A stretch of DNA of 64,000 nt from Methanomassiliicoccales archaeon (GTDB lineage: Archaea > Thermoplasmatota > Thermoplasmata > Methanomassiliicoccales > JAAEEP01), in NCBI GenBank assembly GCA_013415695.1, contig JAAEEP010000007.1:1-64000 (forward strand), given 5' to 3'. Below are positions 52,466 through 60,643 of the stretch, in pieces. Within the stretch, counting starts at the first letter, position 1; each line of letters begins with the position of its first letter. The translations under genes were made by a program, and so were the position numbers. The notes below the pieces were generated by a model. That model saw only the letters and a program-made list of their open reading frames with translations. It was not told the DNA's origin and ran no database searches.

Positions 52466-52999
52466 ATGAAGTTCATCGAGACCGCGATAGCCGGCGTCTA
52501 CATCATCGAGCTGGAGCGTTTCTATGATGAGAGGGGTTTCTTTGCGGAGGCATTTCAGACTGAGAAGTTCCGTGCCTTGGGTCTGGAGGCCGAGGTGGCC
52601 CAGACCAATTTGTCCTACAATATCAATCGGGGTGTGATAAGAGGACTTCATTTCCAGCGGCCTCCGAAAGCCCAGGCCAAGCTCATCAGGTGCACTAGGG
52701 GTTCGATATTCGATGTCGCTGTCGACCTGAGGAAGGGATCCCCAACCTACAGGAGATGGGTCGGGGAGCTACTATCTGAAGAGAATAGAACGATGCTTTT
52801 CATACCGGCGGAGGGAATGGCTCATGGATATCAGGCTTTAGAGAATCAGACCGAAGTGGAGTATATGGCATTCGAGCTCTGGGCTCCCGAGACCGAGGGA
52901 GGATACAGGTACGACGATCCAGCCTTCGGGATAGAATGGCCTCTGAAAGATGTGATAGTGTCCGAAAAGGATGGAACATGGGCTCCATTCCAGGAGTGA
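52466..52999 (+). CDS. rmlC: dTDP-4-dehydrorhamnose 3,5-epimerase
   Basis: The 177-residue cupin-fold epimerase starts MKFIETAIAGVYIIELERFYDERGFFAEAF. It has NYNINRGVIRGLHFQRPP with the catalytic His, and a LFIPAEGMAHGYQAL segment. It makes dTDP-4-keto-rhamnose. ATG 52466 fits homologues; the upstream ATG at 52433 adds 11 residues. The rmlD gene follows with a TTG whose SD overlaps this stop. This pathway's dehydratase (rmlB) is not in the window. Confidence 0.93.
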   Translation: MKFIETAIAGVYIIELERFYDERGFFAEAFQTEKFRALGLEAEVAQTNLSYNINRGVIRGLHFQRPPKAQAKLIRCTRGSIFDVAVDLRKGSPTYRRWVGELLSEENRTMLFIPAEGMAHGYQALENQTEVEYMAFELWAPETEGGYRYDDPAFGIEWPLKDVIVSEKDGTWAPFQE

Positions 53000-53004
53000 T
53001 CATC

Positions 53005-53856
53005 TTGAAGGTTGCTGTTATAGGAGCTGGAGGGCAGCTGGGATCTGATCTGGTCAAGGTTTTCGAGGATGTCGTTGCTCTAGGTCACAAGGATATCGAG
53101 GTCACTGACCCTTCGAGTTGTGAGGTCCTGCAGAAGATCGCTCCAGATGCGGTGATCAATACCGCCGCATTCCACCGAACCGATGGCTGCGAGAACGAGC
53201 CTGAGAAAGCCTTTGAGGTCAATGCCATAGGTGCATTGAACGTGGCGAGGATCTGTTCCTCGATCGGAGCGGTGAACGTTTACATCAGCACCGACTACGT
53301 ATTCAGCGGGACAAGTGGTCACTATTACGAGGAGGATCCGGTTCGACCCATCAATGTGTACGGATCGAGCAAGCTCGCAGGCGAGGTTCTAACCCGGGCA
53401 TACTCTCCCGAACATTACATTCTGAGGGTCTCGTCCCTCTTCGGAACCGCCGGAGCCAGCGGAAAGGGGGGCAACTTCATCGAGACAATGATTCGGAATG
53501 TGAACAAGGAGGATGGGCTCAAAGTAGTCGATGATGTTGTCATGTCACCCACATACACACTGGATGCCGCAGAGGCCATAAGAGCTGTTCTAGAGAGAGG
53601 GTTAAGGTTTGACACCTATCATGTCACCAACTACGGATCTTGCTCCTGGTTCGAGTTTGCCCAGGCGATATTCCAACTGCTCGGAAAGACCCCCGCAATT
53701 CATCCGATCATCTCATCGGAATACCCCACGCTCGCAAGAAGACCCAGCGATTCGTCCCTTTCCAATCATAGATTGCGGGAGGCGGGTATAGAGATGCGAT
53801 TCTGGAAGGACGCACTCAAGGCCTATTTGGTGGAAAAAGGCCATATTCAAGAATGA
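53005..53856 (+). CDS. rmlD: dTDP-4-dehydrorhamnose reductase (first copy)
   Basis: The 283-residue SDR enzyme has KVAVIGAGGQLGSDLVKVF for NAD(P), PDAVINTAAFHRTDGCE, STDYVFSGTSGHYYEEDPVRPINVYGSSKLAGE (Y-x-x-x-K) and GNFIETMIRN. It reduces the product of the preceding epimerase to dTDP-L-rhamnose. The TTG at 53005 follows GGAGTGAT by a few bases, and that SD overlaps the rmlC stop, so the two are coupled. A second, diverged rmlD-like gene lies at 58718-59641. Confidence 0.9.
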   Translation: MKVAVIGAGGQLGSDLVKVFEDVVALGHKDIEVTDPSSCEVLQKIAPDAVINTAAFHRTDGCENEPEKAFEVNAIGALNVARICSSIGAVNVYISTDYVFSGTSGHYYEEDPVRPINVYGSSKLAGEVLTRAYSPEHYILRVSSLFGTAGASGKGGNFIETMIRNVNKEDGLKVVDDVVMSPTYTLDAAEAIRAVLERGLRFDTYHVTNYGSCSWFEFAQAIFQLLGKTPAIHPIISSEYPTLARRPSDSSLSNHRLREAGIEMRFWKDALKAYLVEKGHIQE

Positions 53857-53999
53857 ATATGGATCCATCATAGAATTGTTCTGATAGGGGTAAGGTAAAA
53901 ATACCTATTCCAATATTTCGTAATACGATTCAGAAATAAGTGTTACGATTGTATACCGTAATTATTATCGGATCGAAGGAAACCGCGGGCGGAAGAAGC

Positions 54000-54713
54000 A
54001 TGGCTATTCACAAGGTAACATATAACCCCGACTATCGGAGAGGGAATGTCCACAATCACGGTTGCGGCTTCAAGTGTACATGGTGTTCCTACCGATTGAA
54101 GGAAAGGGAGATGCCCTGTAGGTTCCTCCACGATGATGAGGTCAAGACAGCACTGTCCAATCTCGATGTGGACCGGGTGCATTTCATAGGAGGGGAGCCC
54201 ACCACGTATCCTGGACTTGCCGAACTGGCGAGTTTTGCTCATGACGAGATGGGGGTTGTCACCAAGTTAGGCCACTCAAATGGAGCTAGAGTTCCCCCTG
54301 AGGGCATCGACGAGGCGAACATCAGCATCAAGACACTCAAGGAAAACATCCATGTGGACCACTGCGGGGTACCGAGCAGCATGGTCCAGAGCAACTTCAG
54401 GACCGCATACGAGAACGGTGTGAAGCTGGACGCGAGTTCGGTGCTCATTCCAGGCTTGATCGATGTCGAGGAGATATTGAGGATCGCCGAGTTCGTGTCT
54501 TCGATTGACGATACCATCCCGTACCACATCATAGGCTACATCCCGGTCCCTGACGCACCATGGAGAAGACCAAGTTTCGAAGAGGTGCAGAGGGCCGAAG
54601 CCGGCGCAAAACAATGGCTAAAGACTGTCACACTATCCTGCTGGTCAGAGAAAGAATGGAGCATGGATCCCGCGGAAAGGGACCAGAGATACAGGAAGAT
54701 AAGGGTGGCCTGA
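54000..54713 (+). CDS. Radical SAM protein of the activase type
   Basis: The 237-residue protein has the 4Fe-4S radical SAM motif in GCGFKCTWCSYR (C-x3-C-x2-C), followed by DRVHFIGGEPTTYP and ISIKTLKENIHVD. It lacks SPASM cysteines and resembles pyruvate-formate-lyase/ribonucleotide-reductase activases, but the partner is unknown. The ATG at 54000 was chosen because the family starts at IHKVTYNPDYRRG. A TATA-like TAATTATTA lies near 53957. It faces the next, larger radical SAM gene. Confidence 0.85.
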   Translation: MAIHKVTYNPDYRRGNVHNHGCGFKCTWCSYRLKEREMPCRFLHDDEVKTALSNLDVDRVHFIGGEPTTYPGLAELASFAHDEMGVVTKLGHSNGARVPPEGIDEANISIKTLKENIHVDHCGVPSSMVQSNFRTAYENGVKLDASSVLIPGLIDVEEILRIAEFVSSIDDTIPYHIIGYIPVPDAPWRRPSFEEVQRAEAGAKQWLKTVTLSCWSEKEWSMDPAERDQRYRKIRVA

Positions 54714-54748
54714 GTCTCAATTGGGTTGATCATATTCCTAGTGGCAAC

Positions 54749-55861
54749 CTAGAAGAAGTCGGGATCGCTCCTGGGATTCGGATTCTGGATGAAATATAGA
54801 AGCTTGTTAAGCTCGTGCCCCTTGCAGCAGACCTGGCATTCGGAGAAGTCCAGTAGATTGCAGTACTCTGTCGTTCTTTTCCTCATGTCCGATTCCCAGA
54901 TCTCTTTCACCGAGTTATCGTGAATATTGCCAAAGGTGAATCTCTCGTCGTCAAGATGGTGGGTGCAGACGCACAGATCTCCGTTGGCGTTGAGCACCAG
55001 AATGAACTGGTGATACTGACATTTGTCATATGGCCGAAGGTAGACATCACCCGACACCATGTCCATGAACTTGTCGTAGGAGAAGAACACCTGGAATCCT
55101 TCGCGCTCGTGCTTCTTGAGCGCTTCCAGCTTTGCGACCACGTCGCGGTAGAAGTCGATCTCCTCCTCGCTCACAAGCTCGCCTGGCTGTGGAAGTACCG
55201 GCCTCACTTGAAAGCCGTCGATGCCCTGCTCTCTCGCGTCTATCACTGTCTGTTCAAGATGAGGGTAGTTCCACATCGAGAGGTTCACGTTGGCGACGAC
55301 TCGAGGACGAATTTCGGACTCGCACATCGAGCACATGTTCTCCAGTACGCGCTTCATGGCTCCCTGGCCCACGCCCTTCATCTCGCAGTACGAATCATTA
55401 TCCGTCGAATCGAGGGAGAAGCGAACCCAGGTCATGTTCTCGACGAGAATGTCGACCAGGCTCGACTTGAACAGACCGTTGGTCATCATGCCCTGTTTCA
55501 ATCCCATTTCGGACGCGTACTCGATCGCCTCGTCGATGTGCGGGTAGATAGAGGGCTCACCTCCCCCAGTCCAGTCTATGGATTTCCCCCCGAGCTCGGC
55601 GAACTCCTTGAGAAATTTCCTAAGCGCGTCCATGTCGATATCCTCTTTCTTGCGCGCGTATTCGGTCAAGCACCACTTGCAGGCCATGTTGCAGTTGTTT
55701 GTCGGATTCAGTTCCACCTGGATGGGGAAAGTCGATCCCGTATTCAGGAACTCACATATCCTGGGCATGTGCCATAGAAGCTTGTTCTGATTACCATACG
55801 GATTGCTTCCGGATATCTTATCGAAGCGCTTCTCCGCATCGGAATCCCCTTTGGAGGACAT
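54749..55861 (-). CDS. Radical SAM/SPASM-type protein
   Basis: The 370-residue protein has C-x3-C-x2-C in NNCNMACKWCLTEYARK (about 57-64), GGGEPSIYPHIDEAI, and a C-terminal cysteine-rich SPASM-like segment (LCVCTHH, ECQVCCKGHELN). SPASM proteins modify peptides, sugars or cofactors. The target is unknown. The ATG at 55861 has a TATA-like box (CTTATTTGAC in the minus sense, about 55882-55894) 27 bases upstream, so it may be leaderless. The pair of convergent radical SAM genes may act on related substrates, but nothing else shows this. Confidence 0.87.
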   Translation of the reverse strand: MSSKGDSDAEKRFDKISGSNPYGNQNKLLWHMPRICEFLNTGSTFPIQVELNPTNNCNMACKWCLTEYARKKEDIDMDALRKFLKEFAELGGKSIDWTGGGEPSIYPHIDEAIEYASEMGLKQGMMTNGLFKSSLVDILVENMTWVRFSLDSTDNDSYCEMKGVGQGAMKRVLENMCSMCESEIRPRVVANVNLSMWNYPHLEQTVIDAREQGIDGFQVRPVLPQPGELVSEEEIDFYRDVVAKLEALKKHEREGFQVFFSYDKFMDMVSGDVYLRPYDKCQYHQFILVLNANGDLCVCTHHLDDERFTFGNIHDNSVKEIWESDMRKRTTEYCNLLDFSECQVCCKGHELNKLLYFIQNPNPRSDPDFF

Positions 55862-55931
55862 CCAGGCTAAATATCATTGTCAAATAAGAAATTTTGCGGT
55901 CGGCTTTGCTACAGAATAATGCAGTCCAGGA

Positions 55932-57149
55932 TCAATCCAGGAAGTTTCCCTCGTACATTCTCTCCAGGATCCAGAGATAGTCTTTCTCGGTGTTTATCTT
56001 CCTGCAGCAGCTCGCCGCGGTGGTGATGAAGTAGGGCTGCGTGGCTATCGCACTGGCCATCTCGGGAAGATCGTCCCTGTTGACACCTTCTATCTGCCGT
56101 AGATTCCATGGCATCCCCAGCTCCTTGAGCAGGTCCACACTCGCCTTGATCAGTTCTAGACCCGCCTCCTTGATATCAAGGCCGGAGATGTCAATGCCCC
56201 ACCAATTGGCAAGGTTTGCCAGCCCTTCTGGGAATATGTCCAGGGAGTACCTCAAGCAGTATGGTAAGGCAATCCCCTGTGAGACCCCATGAGGGATGTG
56301 GTATCTTCCCCCCACCATCTGTCCTATGAGATGCCCCTCACTCACGCCTCCGTAGTTGAGGGTAAGCCCACCCAAAGTGGCCTGCATCATCATCTGGAAC
56401 CTCGCCTCCTTTTCCTTTCCATCCTTGAAAGCCCTAGGGAGAAAAACCGGCACAATCCTCACTGCCTGCAACGCCAGCGCCTCTGTGAATGGGTTGGTGT
56501 TGGCGTTGAGGTATGGCTCAAGAATGTGGGTAAGGGCATCAATTCCCGTGGAAGCGGTGATTCCAGGCGGGAGAGCCATGGTAAGCCCAGGATCCACCAG
56601 AGCCCTGGGTGGGATTATCTTGGGATCGGCGAAGCCAACCTTTCCCTCCACATCGTCCAGTGATGTGATGGCAAGCCAAGTGTTTTCCGCACCAGTCCCG
56701 GCGGTGGTGGGAACTGCAAGCAGGGGTTTCGAAGGATTCTCGAACCTCCCAACCCCCAGATCCTTCATGAAGTAATCATGCAGATCCTTTGGATTCGTCA
56801 TCAGTCCAGCGACGATCTTCGCCACGTCGATGCTGCTTCCTCCCCCAAATCCCACAAAGACATCTGGAGCAAAGTTCTCGATGTCCTTTCTACATTCCTC
56901 GATCAAGCCTTGCGTTGGCTCTCCGGCGACGCCAGCCCAGACCTCGGTCTCAAGCCCGGCGGCCTTCAGAGCCTCTATCACAGGTTCCACAAGACCCAGT
57001 TCCATGAGCTTACTGTCCGTGATGACCTGGGCTCTTGGACCCCCTGCAAGAGATCGAGCCTCCTTTCCCACCCTTGATATCGTTCCAAAGCCGAAGACTA
57101 TTCTCCCGGGTTGGGAGAAAGTGAACATCTTATCGAAATTGATGGTCAA
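55932..57149 (-). CDS. Iron-containing alcohol dehydrogenase
   Basis: The 405-residue dehydrogenase has GRIVFGFGTISRVG at the N-terminus, FVGFGGGSSIDVAKIVAGL for NAD(P), VPTTAGTGAENTWLAI, and metal ligands in GIDALTHILEPYL and GRYHIPHGVSQGIALPY. The start is TTG (57149), close to a GGGG-type SD. It ends with a double cysteine (ASCCRKINTEKDY) that is unusual for the family. It is upstream of a separate radical SAM gene on the same strand, with a MoaD-like gene 157 bases upstream. Substrate unknown. Confidence 0.9.
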   Translation of the reverse strand: MTINFDKMFTFSQPGRIVFGFGTISRVGKEARSLAGGPRAQVITDSKLMELGLVEPVIEALKAAGLETEVWAGVAGEPTQGLIEECRKDIENFAPDVFVGFGGGSSIDVAKIVAGLMTNPKDLHDYFMKDLGVGRFENPSKPLLAVPTTAGTGAENTWLAITSLDDVEGKVGFADPKIIPPRALVDPGLTMALPPGITASTGIDALTHILEPYLNANTNPFTEALALQAVRIVPVFLPRAFKDGKEKEARFQMMMQATLGGLTLNYGGVSEGHLIGQMVGGRYHIPHGVSQGIALPYCLRYSLDIFPEGLANLANWWGIDISGLDIKEAGLELIKASVDLLKELGMPWNLRQIEGVNRDDLPEMASAIATQPYFITTAASCCRKINTEKDYLWILERMYEGNFLD

Positions 57150-57305
57150 GCGAGTACCCCTGATTGAGAATGTCAGGTAGAGTTGAAAATATTTCCGTAT
57201 GTCAGTCGATCGATGGACGGAATCCAGCGATCATTGAGAGAAATGCATAGGTGAAATGAATTCCAATTCAATCGATTGGAATGGCATGCACGAGGCTTGG
57301 TCCTA

Positions 57306-57584
57306 TCATCCTCCGGCCACGGGTGGGAAAACCGCGATTCTGTCTTTGGCATCGACCTTTGTGTCCAGGCCATCCAAGAAATCGATGTTCCTGCCATTCA
57401 CCATTACCTTGACTCTCGGTCGAAGTTCCTCTCTGGCAGAAGAGGTGAACATCTCCCCTTCCATGGCTGGAAAAAGGTCCGCGATCTGGTTCATGATTCC
57501 CCTGACATCATTGACTTCCAGCTCTACCTCCTTGATTCCGGTGATCTCCTGGAAGGACGCGAACAGTTTGACTCGTACTCTCAT
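57306..57584 (-). CDS. MoaD/ThiS-type sulfur carrier
   Basis: The 92-residue ubiquitin-like protein starts MRVRVKLFASFQEITGIKEVELEVND and ends DAKDRIAVFPPVAGG, with the canonical C-terminal Gly-Gly that is thiocarboxylated in molybdopterin or thiamine synthesis. It could serve the tungstopterin of the AOR at 29-31 kb. Its GG tail contrasts with the extended tail of the MoaD-like protein beside AOR. The ATG at 57584 was chosen; upstream codons add a Phe-rich N-terminus without a signal. Confidence 0.88.
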   Translation of the reverse strand: MRVRVKLFASFQEITGIKEVELEVNDVRGIMNQIADLFPAMEGEMFTSSAREELRPRVKVMVNGRNIDFLDGLDTKVDAKDRIAVFPPVAGG

Positions 57585-57647
57585 TTCAATTGAACCAAGG
57601 AAACTGAAGAAGGAAAAACCTTTTGGAACCACCAGGATAGATGGTCA

Positions 57648-58721
57648 CTACAAAATCACCTGACAATTCTCACCTATCACGAAACGATAGCCCTTTGGAA
57701 GACGGCCGTTTGAGGAGACTATTGTCGATGCACTACCGATGAGAGAGTCTACGATCTTAACTTGACAATCTATCATAGTACCCTCTATCACAATGGATGA
57801 CTCAATCTCCCCGCCTTTGATGATCACCCTATCTCCTATGGAGGTGTATGGCCCGATATAACTGTCTGGACCTATCACGCAACCGCTACCTATGCTGACG
57901 GGGCCCCTGATCACGGTTCCCTTCTTGATCAAGGTATCGCCCCCAATGGAAACGCGTCCGCGAATCATCACCCCATCCTCTATCCTTCCGTTTATCTCTC
58001 CCTCAAGATCTTCAAGCACCAGGTGATTCGCAAAAAGGATGTCTTCCGGTTTGCCAGTGTCCTTCCACCAACCCTTGACCCTCATCGCTTCTACACGACC
58101 GTATTTCGTCCTGATACCATCTATGGCCTCGGTGATCTCCAGCTCGTTTCTCCAAGAGGGTTTCAGGCTGTCAATGATGGGGAAGATGCTCTTTCTGAGG
58201 AAGTAGATGCCTATCATGGCGAGATTGCTCTTAGGGTCCTTAGGCTTCTCCACTATGGACTTGATCTCACCGTTCTCGTCCAACTCGGCAATACCGAACT
58301 TCTGTGGCTGATCCACTTCGCAGAGGGCCACCAGTGCCTCAAGGTCCGAGTGCTCGAACCGCTCCTTCATGTAGCGTATTCCGCCCTTGAGTATGTTGTC
58401 ACCCAGGTAGACGCAGAATGGCTCGCCACCGATGAACTCCTCTGCACATCCCACGGCGTGGGCGATTCCCATCGGTTCTCCTTGGGTGATGTAGGTCATC
58501 CTCACCCCGTATTCCGAGCCGTCACCCAGCAGCGCCTTGACCTTGTCTGGCATGTTCTGGCCCAGTATGACGCCGATTTCAGTTATTCCCGCCTCTCTAA
58601 GATCCTCTAAGCAGTACAGGATGTTCGGCTTGTTGGCAATTGGAATGAGCTGCTTTGGCCCTGTGTGTGTGAGCGGCCTGAGCCTCGTTCCACTCCCGCC
58701 GGCGAGTATGAGTCCCTTCAG
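57648..58721 (-). CDS. rmlA: Glucose-1-phosphate thymidylyltransferase (long form), CTG start
   Basis: Translating from CTG at 58721 gives a complete 357-residue enzyme: LILAGGSGTRLRPLTHTGPK (nucleotide loop), YLGDNILKGG, EKPKDPKSN, WWKDTGKPEDIL, and a C-terminal left-handed beta-helix (IRGRVSIGGDTLIKKGTVI). The nearest ATG (58553) would remove the catalytic loop. No ATG, GTG or TTG lies between the CTG and the upstream stop TAG. GGGAGGGAGA lies just before the CTG, and CTGA overlaps the stop codon of the rmlD-like gene. It makes dTDP-glucose for the rhamnose pathway. Confidence 0.88.
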   Translation of the reverse strand: MKGLILAGGSGTRLRPLTHTGPKQLIPIANKPNILYCLEDLREAGITEIGVILGQNMPDKVKALLGDGSEYGVRMTYITQGEPMGIAHAVGCAEEFIGGEPFCVYLGDNILKGGIRYMKERFEHSDLEALVALCEVDQPQKFGIAELDENGEIKSIVEKPKDPKSNLAMIGIYFLRKSIFPIIDSLKPSWRNELEITEAIDGIRTKYGRVEAMRVKGWWKDTGKPEDILFANHLVLEDLEGEINGRIEDGVMIRGRVSIGGDTLIKKGTVIRGPVSIGSGCVIGPDSYIGPYTSIGDRVIIKGGEIESSIVIEGTMIDCQVKIVDSLIGSASTIVSSNGRLPKGYRFVIGENCQVIL

Positions 58722-59641
58722 CTCTCTCCCTCCCTAGAACGCATATCCTCAAGTGCTTCCCTCAACGAGGTGATACTCGTATTTAATTCTGCTTCCACCT
58801 TTACTACCGAAAGACAGGAGATTCTGGGCCTTGGTGCTGACATACCGGCTTTCTCCATGCTCAAGGGCCGTATCAGATTGTGATCAAGATCAAAAACATC
58901 AGCTACCAGCATACCCAGCTCGTAGCGTGAGACGCACTCTCTTCCAGACAAATGGAAGATGCCTCTACCCTCACCCTCGAACATCGAGATCGTTCCTCTA
59001 TCCTTGGACAACAGGTCAAGCATGAGGGAGGCGGCCTCCGGAGCGTAGGTAGGAGTGTTCCACTGGTCATTGAAGAGTGATACTTCCTCATTAGCTTTCA
59101 ACCTGCGAAGGACCTTGAGGACGATGTTGTCCCGAACTGAAGTGCCCTGCCATCCAAAGACCACTGAGACTCTACAGACAATATTTTGGACTGACGCTTC
59201 AAGCACAAGCCGTTCTCCTTCCAGTTTAGTTCGTCCATATATGTTGAGGGGATCCGGTAAATCCTCTTCACGATACGGGGAGTCCTTCAACCCGTTGAAT
59301 ACGTAGTCAGAAGAGATGAAGAGCATGGGGCACCCAAGTCTCGCACAGACCTCGGCCACATTCAGTGTTCCCTCCACGTTGACATTCCAAGCCACCCCCG
59401 GATTTCGCTCACACTCATCGACATCGCTGACAGCAGCCGCTAGGATTACACCTTCTGGTTGGAATCGACTCAACAGATCATTCACCCCCTCCGGGTCCAG
59501 TATGTCCAGGCTTGAGCATGATATGACTCCGGGATCATTCGTCAGAAAGGTACCCAGTACATTCCAGCCTCTGGACTCTGCTTCTTTAATGATGTGGTAG
59601 CCGACCAGCCCAGAGGAGCCCACCACTGCCACTCTCCTCAT
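58718..59641 (-). CDS. dTDP-4-dehydrorhamnose reductase-like protein (second copy)
   Basis: The 307-residue SDR enzyme has VAVVGSSGLVGYHII for NAD(P), EGVILAAAVSDVDECERNP, SSDYVFNGLKDSPYREEDLPDPLNIYGRTKLEGE (Y-x-x-x-K) and a GWQGTSVRDNIVL region. It is diverged from the copy at 53 kb and could be an rmlD paralogue or a MAT2B-like protein. The ATG at 59641 is preceded 27 bases upstream by a TATA-like TTTTATCAA (minus sense, about 59663-59671). The stop overlaps the rmlA CTG start. Confidence 0.85.
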   Translation of the reverse strand: MRRVAVVGSSGLVGYHIIKEAESRGWNVLGTFLTNDPGVISCSSLDILDPEGVNDLLSRFQPEGVILAAAVSDVDECERNPGVAWNVNVEGTLNVAEVCARLGCPMLFISSDYVFNGLKDSPYREEDLPDPLNIYGRTKLEGERLVLEASVQNIVCRVSVVFGWQGTSVRDNIVLKVLRRLKANEEVSLFNDQWNTPTYAPEAASLMLDLLSKDRGTISMFEGEGRGIFHLSGRECVSRYELGMLVADVFDLDHNLIRPLSMEKAGMSAPRPRISCLSVVKVEAELNTSITSLREALEDMRSREGES

Positions 59642-59758
59642 GAGGAAAGAAATGGCCACTGATTGATAAAAAATTTCGTGGAGCCGTTGTGATCCCACAT
59701 CGATTTAGAGAACTCAACAGGATTATATTGGATATCGCTTCTTAGGGTCTGGAGTTAG

Positions 59759-60601
59759 ATGAATATCCTGGCCATCAACGGAAGCCCTCGAAAGGATGGG
59801 AGAACGAGCGCCCTCCTGAAATTCCTCATGGAGACCGGGGTAGAAATGGGCTGCTCATGCGAGTTCATACATCTGATCGATCTGGACATCGAAGACTGCA
59901 GGGCTTGCATGGTCTGCAAGGAATCGGGAGAGTGCGCGGTCGACGACGATATGAAATCTCTCTATGACAGGATCAGGGAGGCCGACATCCTCATGTTGGG
60001 CTCTCCGATCTACATGGGCGCGGAATCGGGGAGAATGAAATGCTTCCTGGACCGGTTGTATGCCTTCCTGGTCAGGAAAGAGGGAAATGGAGCCCCCTTC
60101 AACACCACCATGCCCCCTAGTAAGGGGATGCTGGCGGTGTTCACATGCAATAACGACCAAGGTTGCATTGTCTATGACGAGACTGCTTCAAGATACTCCA
60201 GGTTCTTCAGCGACCTGCTCCGTTTCCAGAAGACCATGGCCTTTGTGGTGCCAGTCGCAGACAACAAGGATATTGCAGAAAGTTGCTACGCCAGGAACCT
60301 CACCTCAGCAATAGCCAGCCTGATCCTGGGAGAGGATATGGTCTCAGAACAGCAGGTTGAGGAGAGGACGATTGAAGGTCGAGGGGTGGAGGTCTGGGGA
60401 AAGGACTTGATGTATTCTAATGAGGATGAAGAGGACCTTCTCTTCTCGGAAGATGAGATCCATCCTGCCCTTGAAGGACATCATGAGGTACAGGACGGTA
60501 GGGAAAAGAAGCATCCTCTCCGATGCCCACGCAGTCTGGCGAGGGAGAGATACCCTATGGAAGATGAGGAAGACGATCTATTCTCCGAGGATGACCCCTA
60601 G
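59759..60601 (+). CDS. Iron-sulfur flavoprotein/NADPH-FMN reductase family, acidic repeat tail
   Basis: The 280-residue protein has a flavodoxin fold: ILAINGSPRKDGRTSALLKFLM (FMN), a cysteine motif DIEDCRACMVCKESGEC that may bind Fe-S, and GSPIYMGAESGRMKCFLDRL. The core matches about 200 residues, and the rest is an acidic tail in which EDEEDLLFSEDE and EDEEDDLFSEDD are near repeats. The tail may mediate protein contacts. A TATA-like GATTATATTGG lies near 59722. The next gene starts 43 bases after the stop. Confidence 0.82.
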   Translation: MNILAINGSPRKDGRTSALLKFLMETGVEMGCSCEFIHLIDLDIEDCRACMVCKESGECAVDDDMKSLYDRIREADILMLGSPIYMGAESGRMKCFLDRLYAFLVRKEGNGAPFNTTMPPSKGMLAVFTCNNDQGCIVYDETASRYSRFFSDLLRFQKTMAFVVPVADNKDIAESCYARNLTSAIASLILGEDMVSEQQVEERTIEGRGVEVWGKDLMYSNEDEEDLLFSEDEIHPALEGHHEVQDGREKKHPLRCPRSLARERYPMEDEEDDLFSEDDP

Positions 60602-60643
60602 CTTCGAAAGGATTATCTGAGGTGTCTTCCTTCGCTGAAGTGG

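Noticed and set aside
54920-55777. 285-residue open frame on the plus strand
   Set aside because: It is antisense to the radical SAM/SPASM gene.
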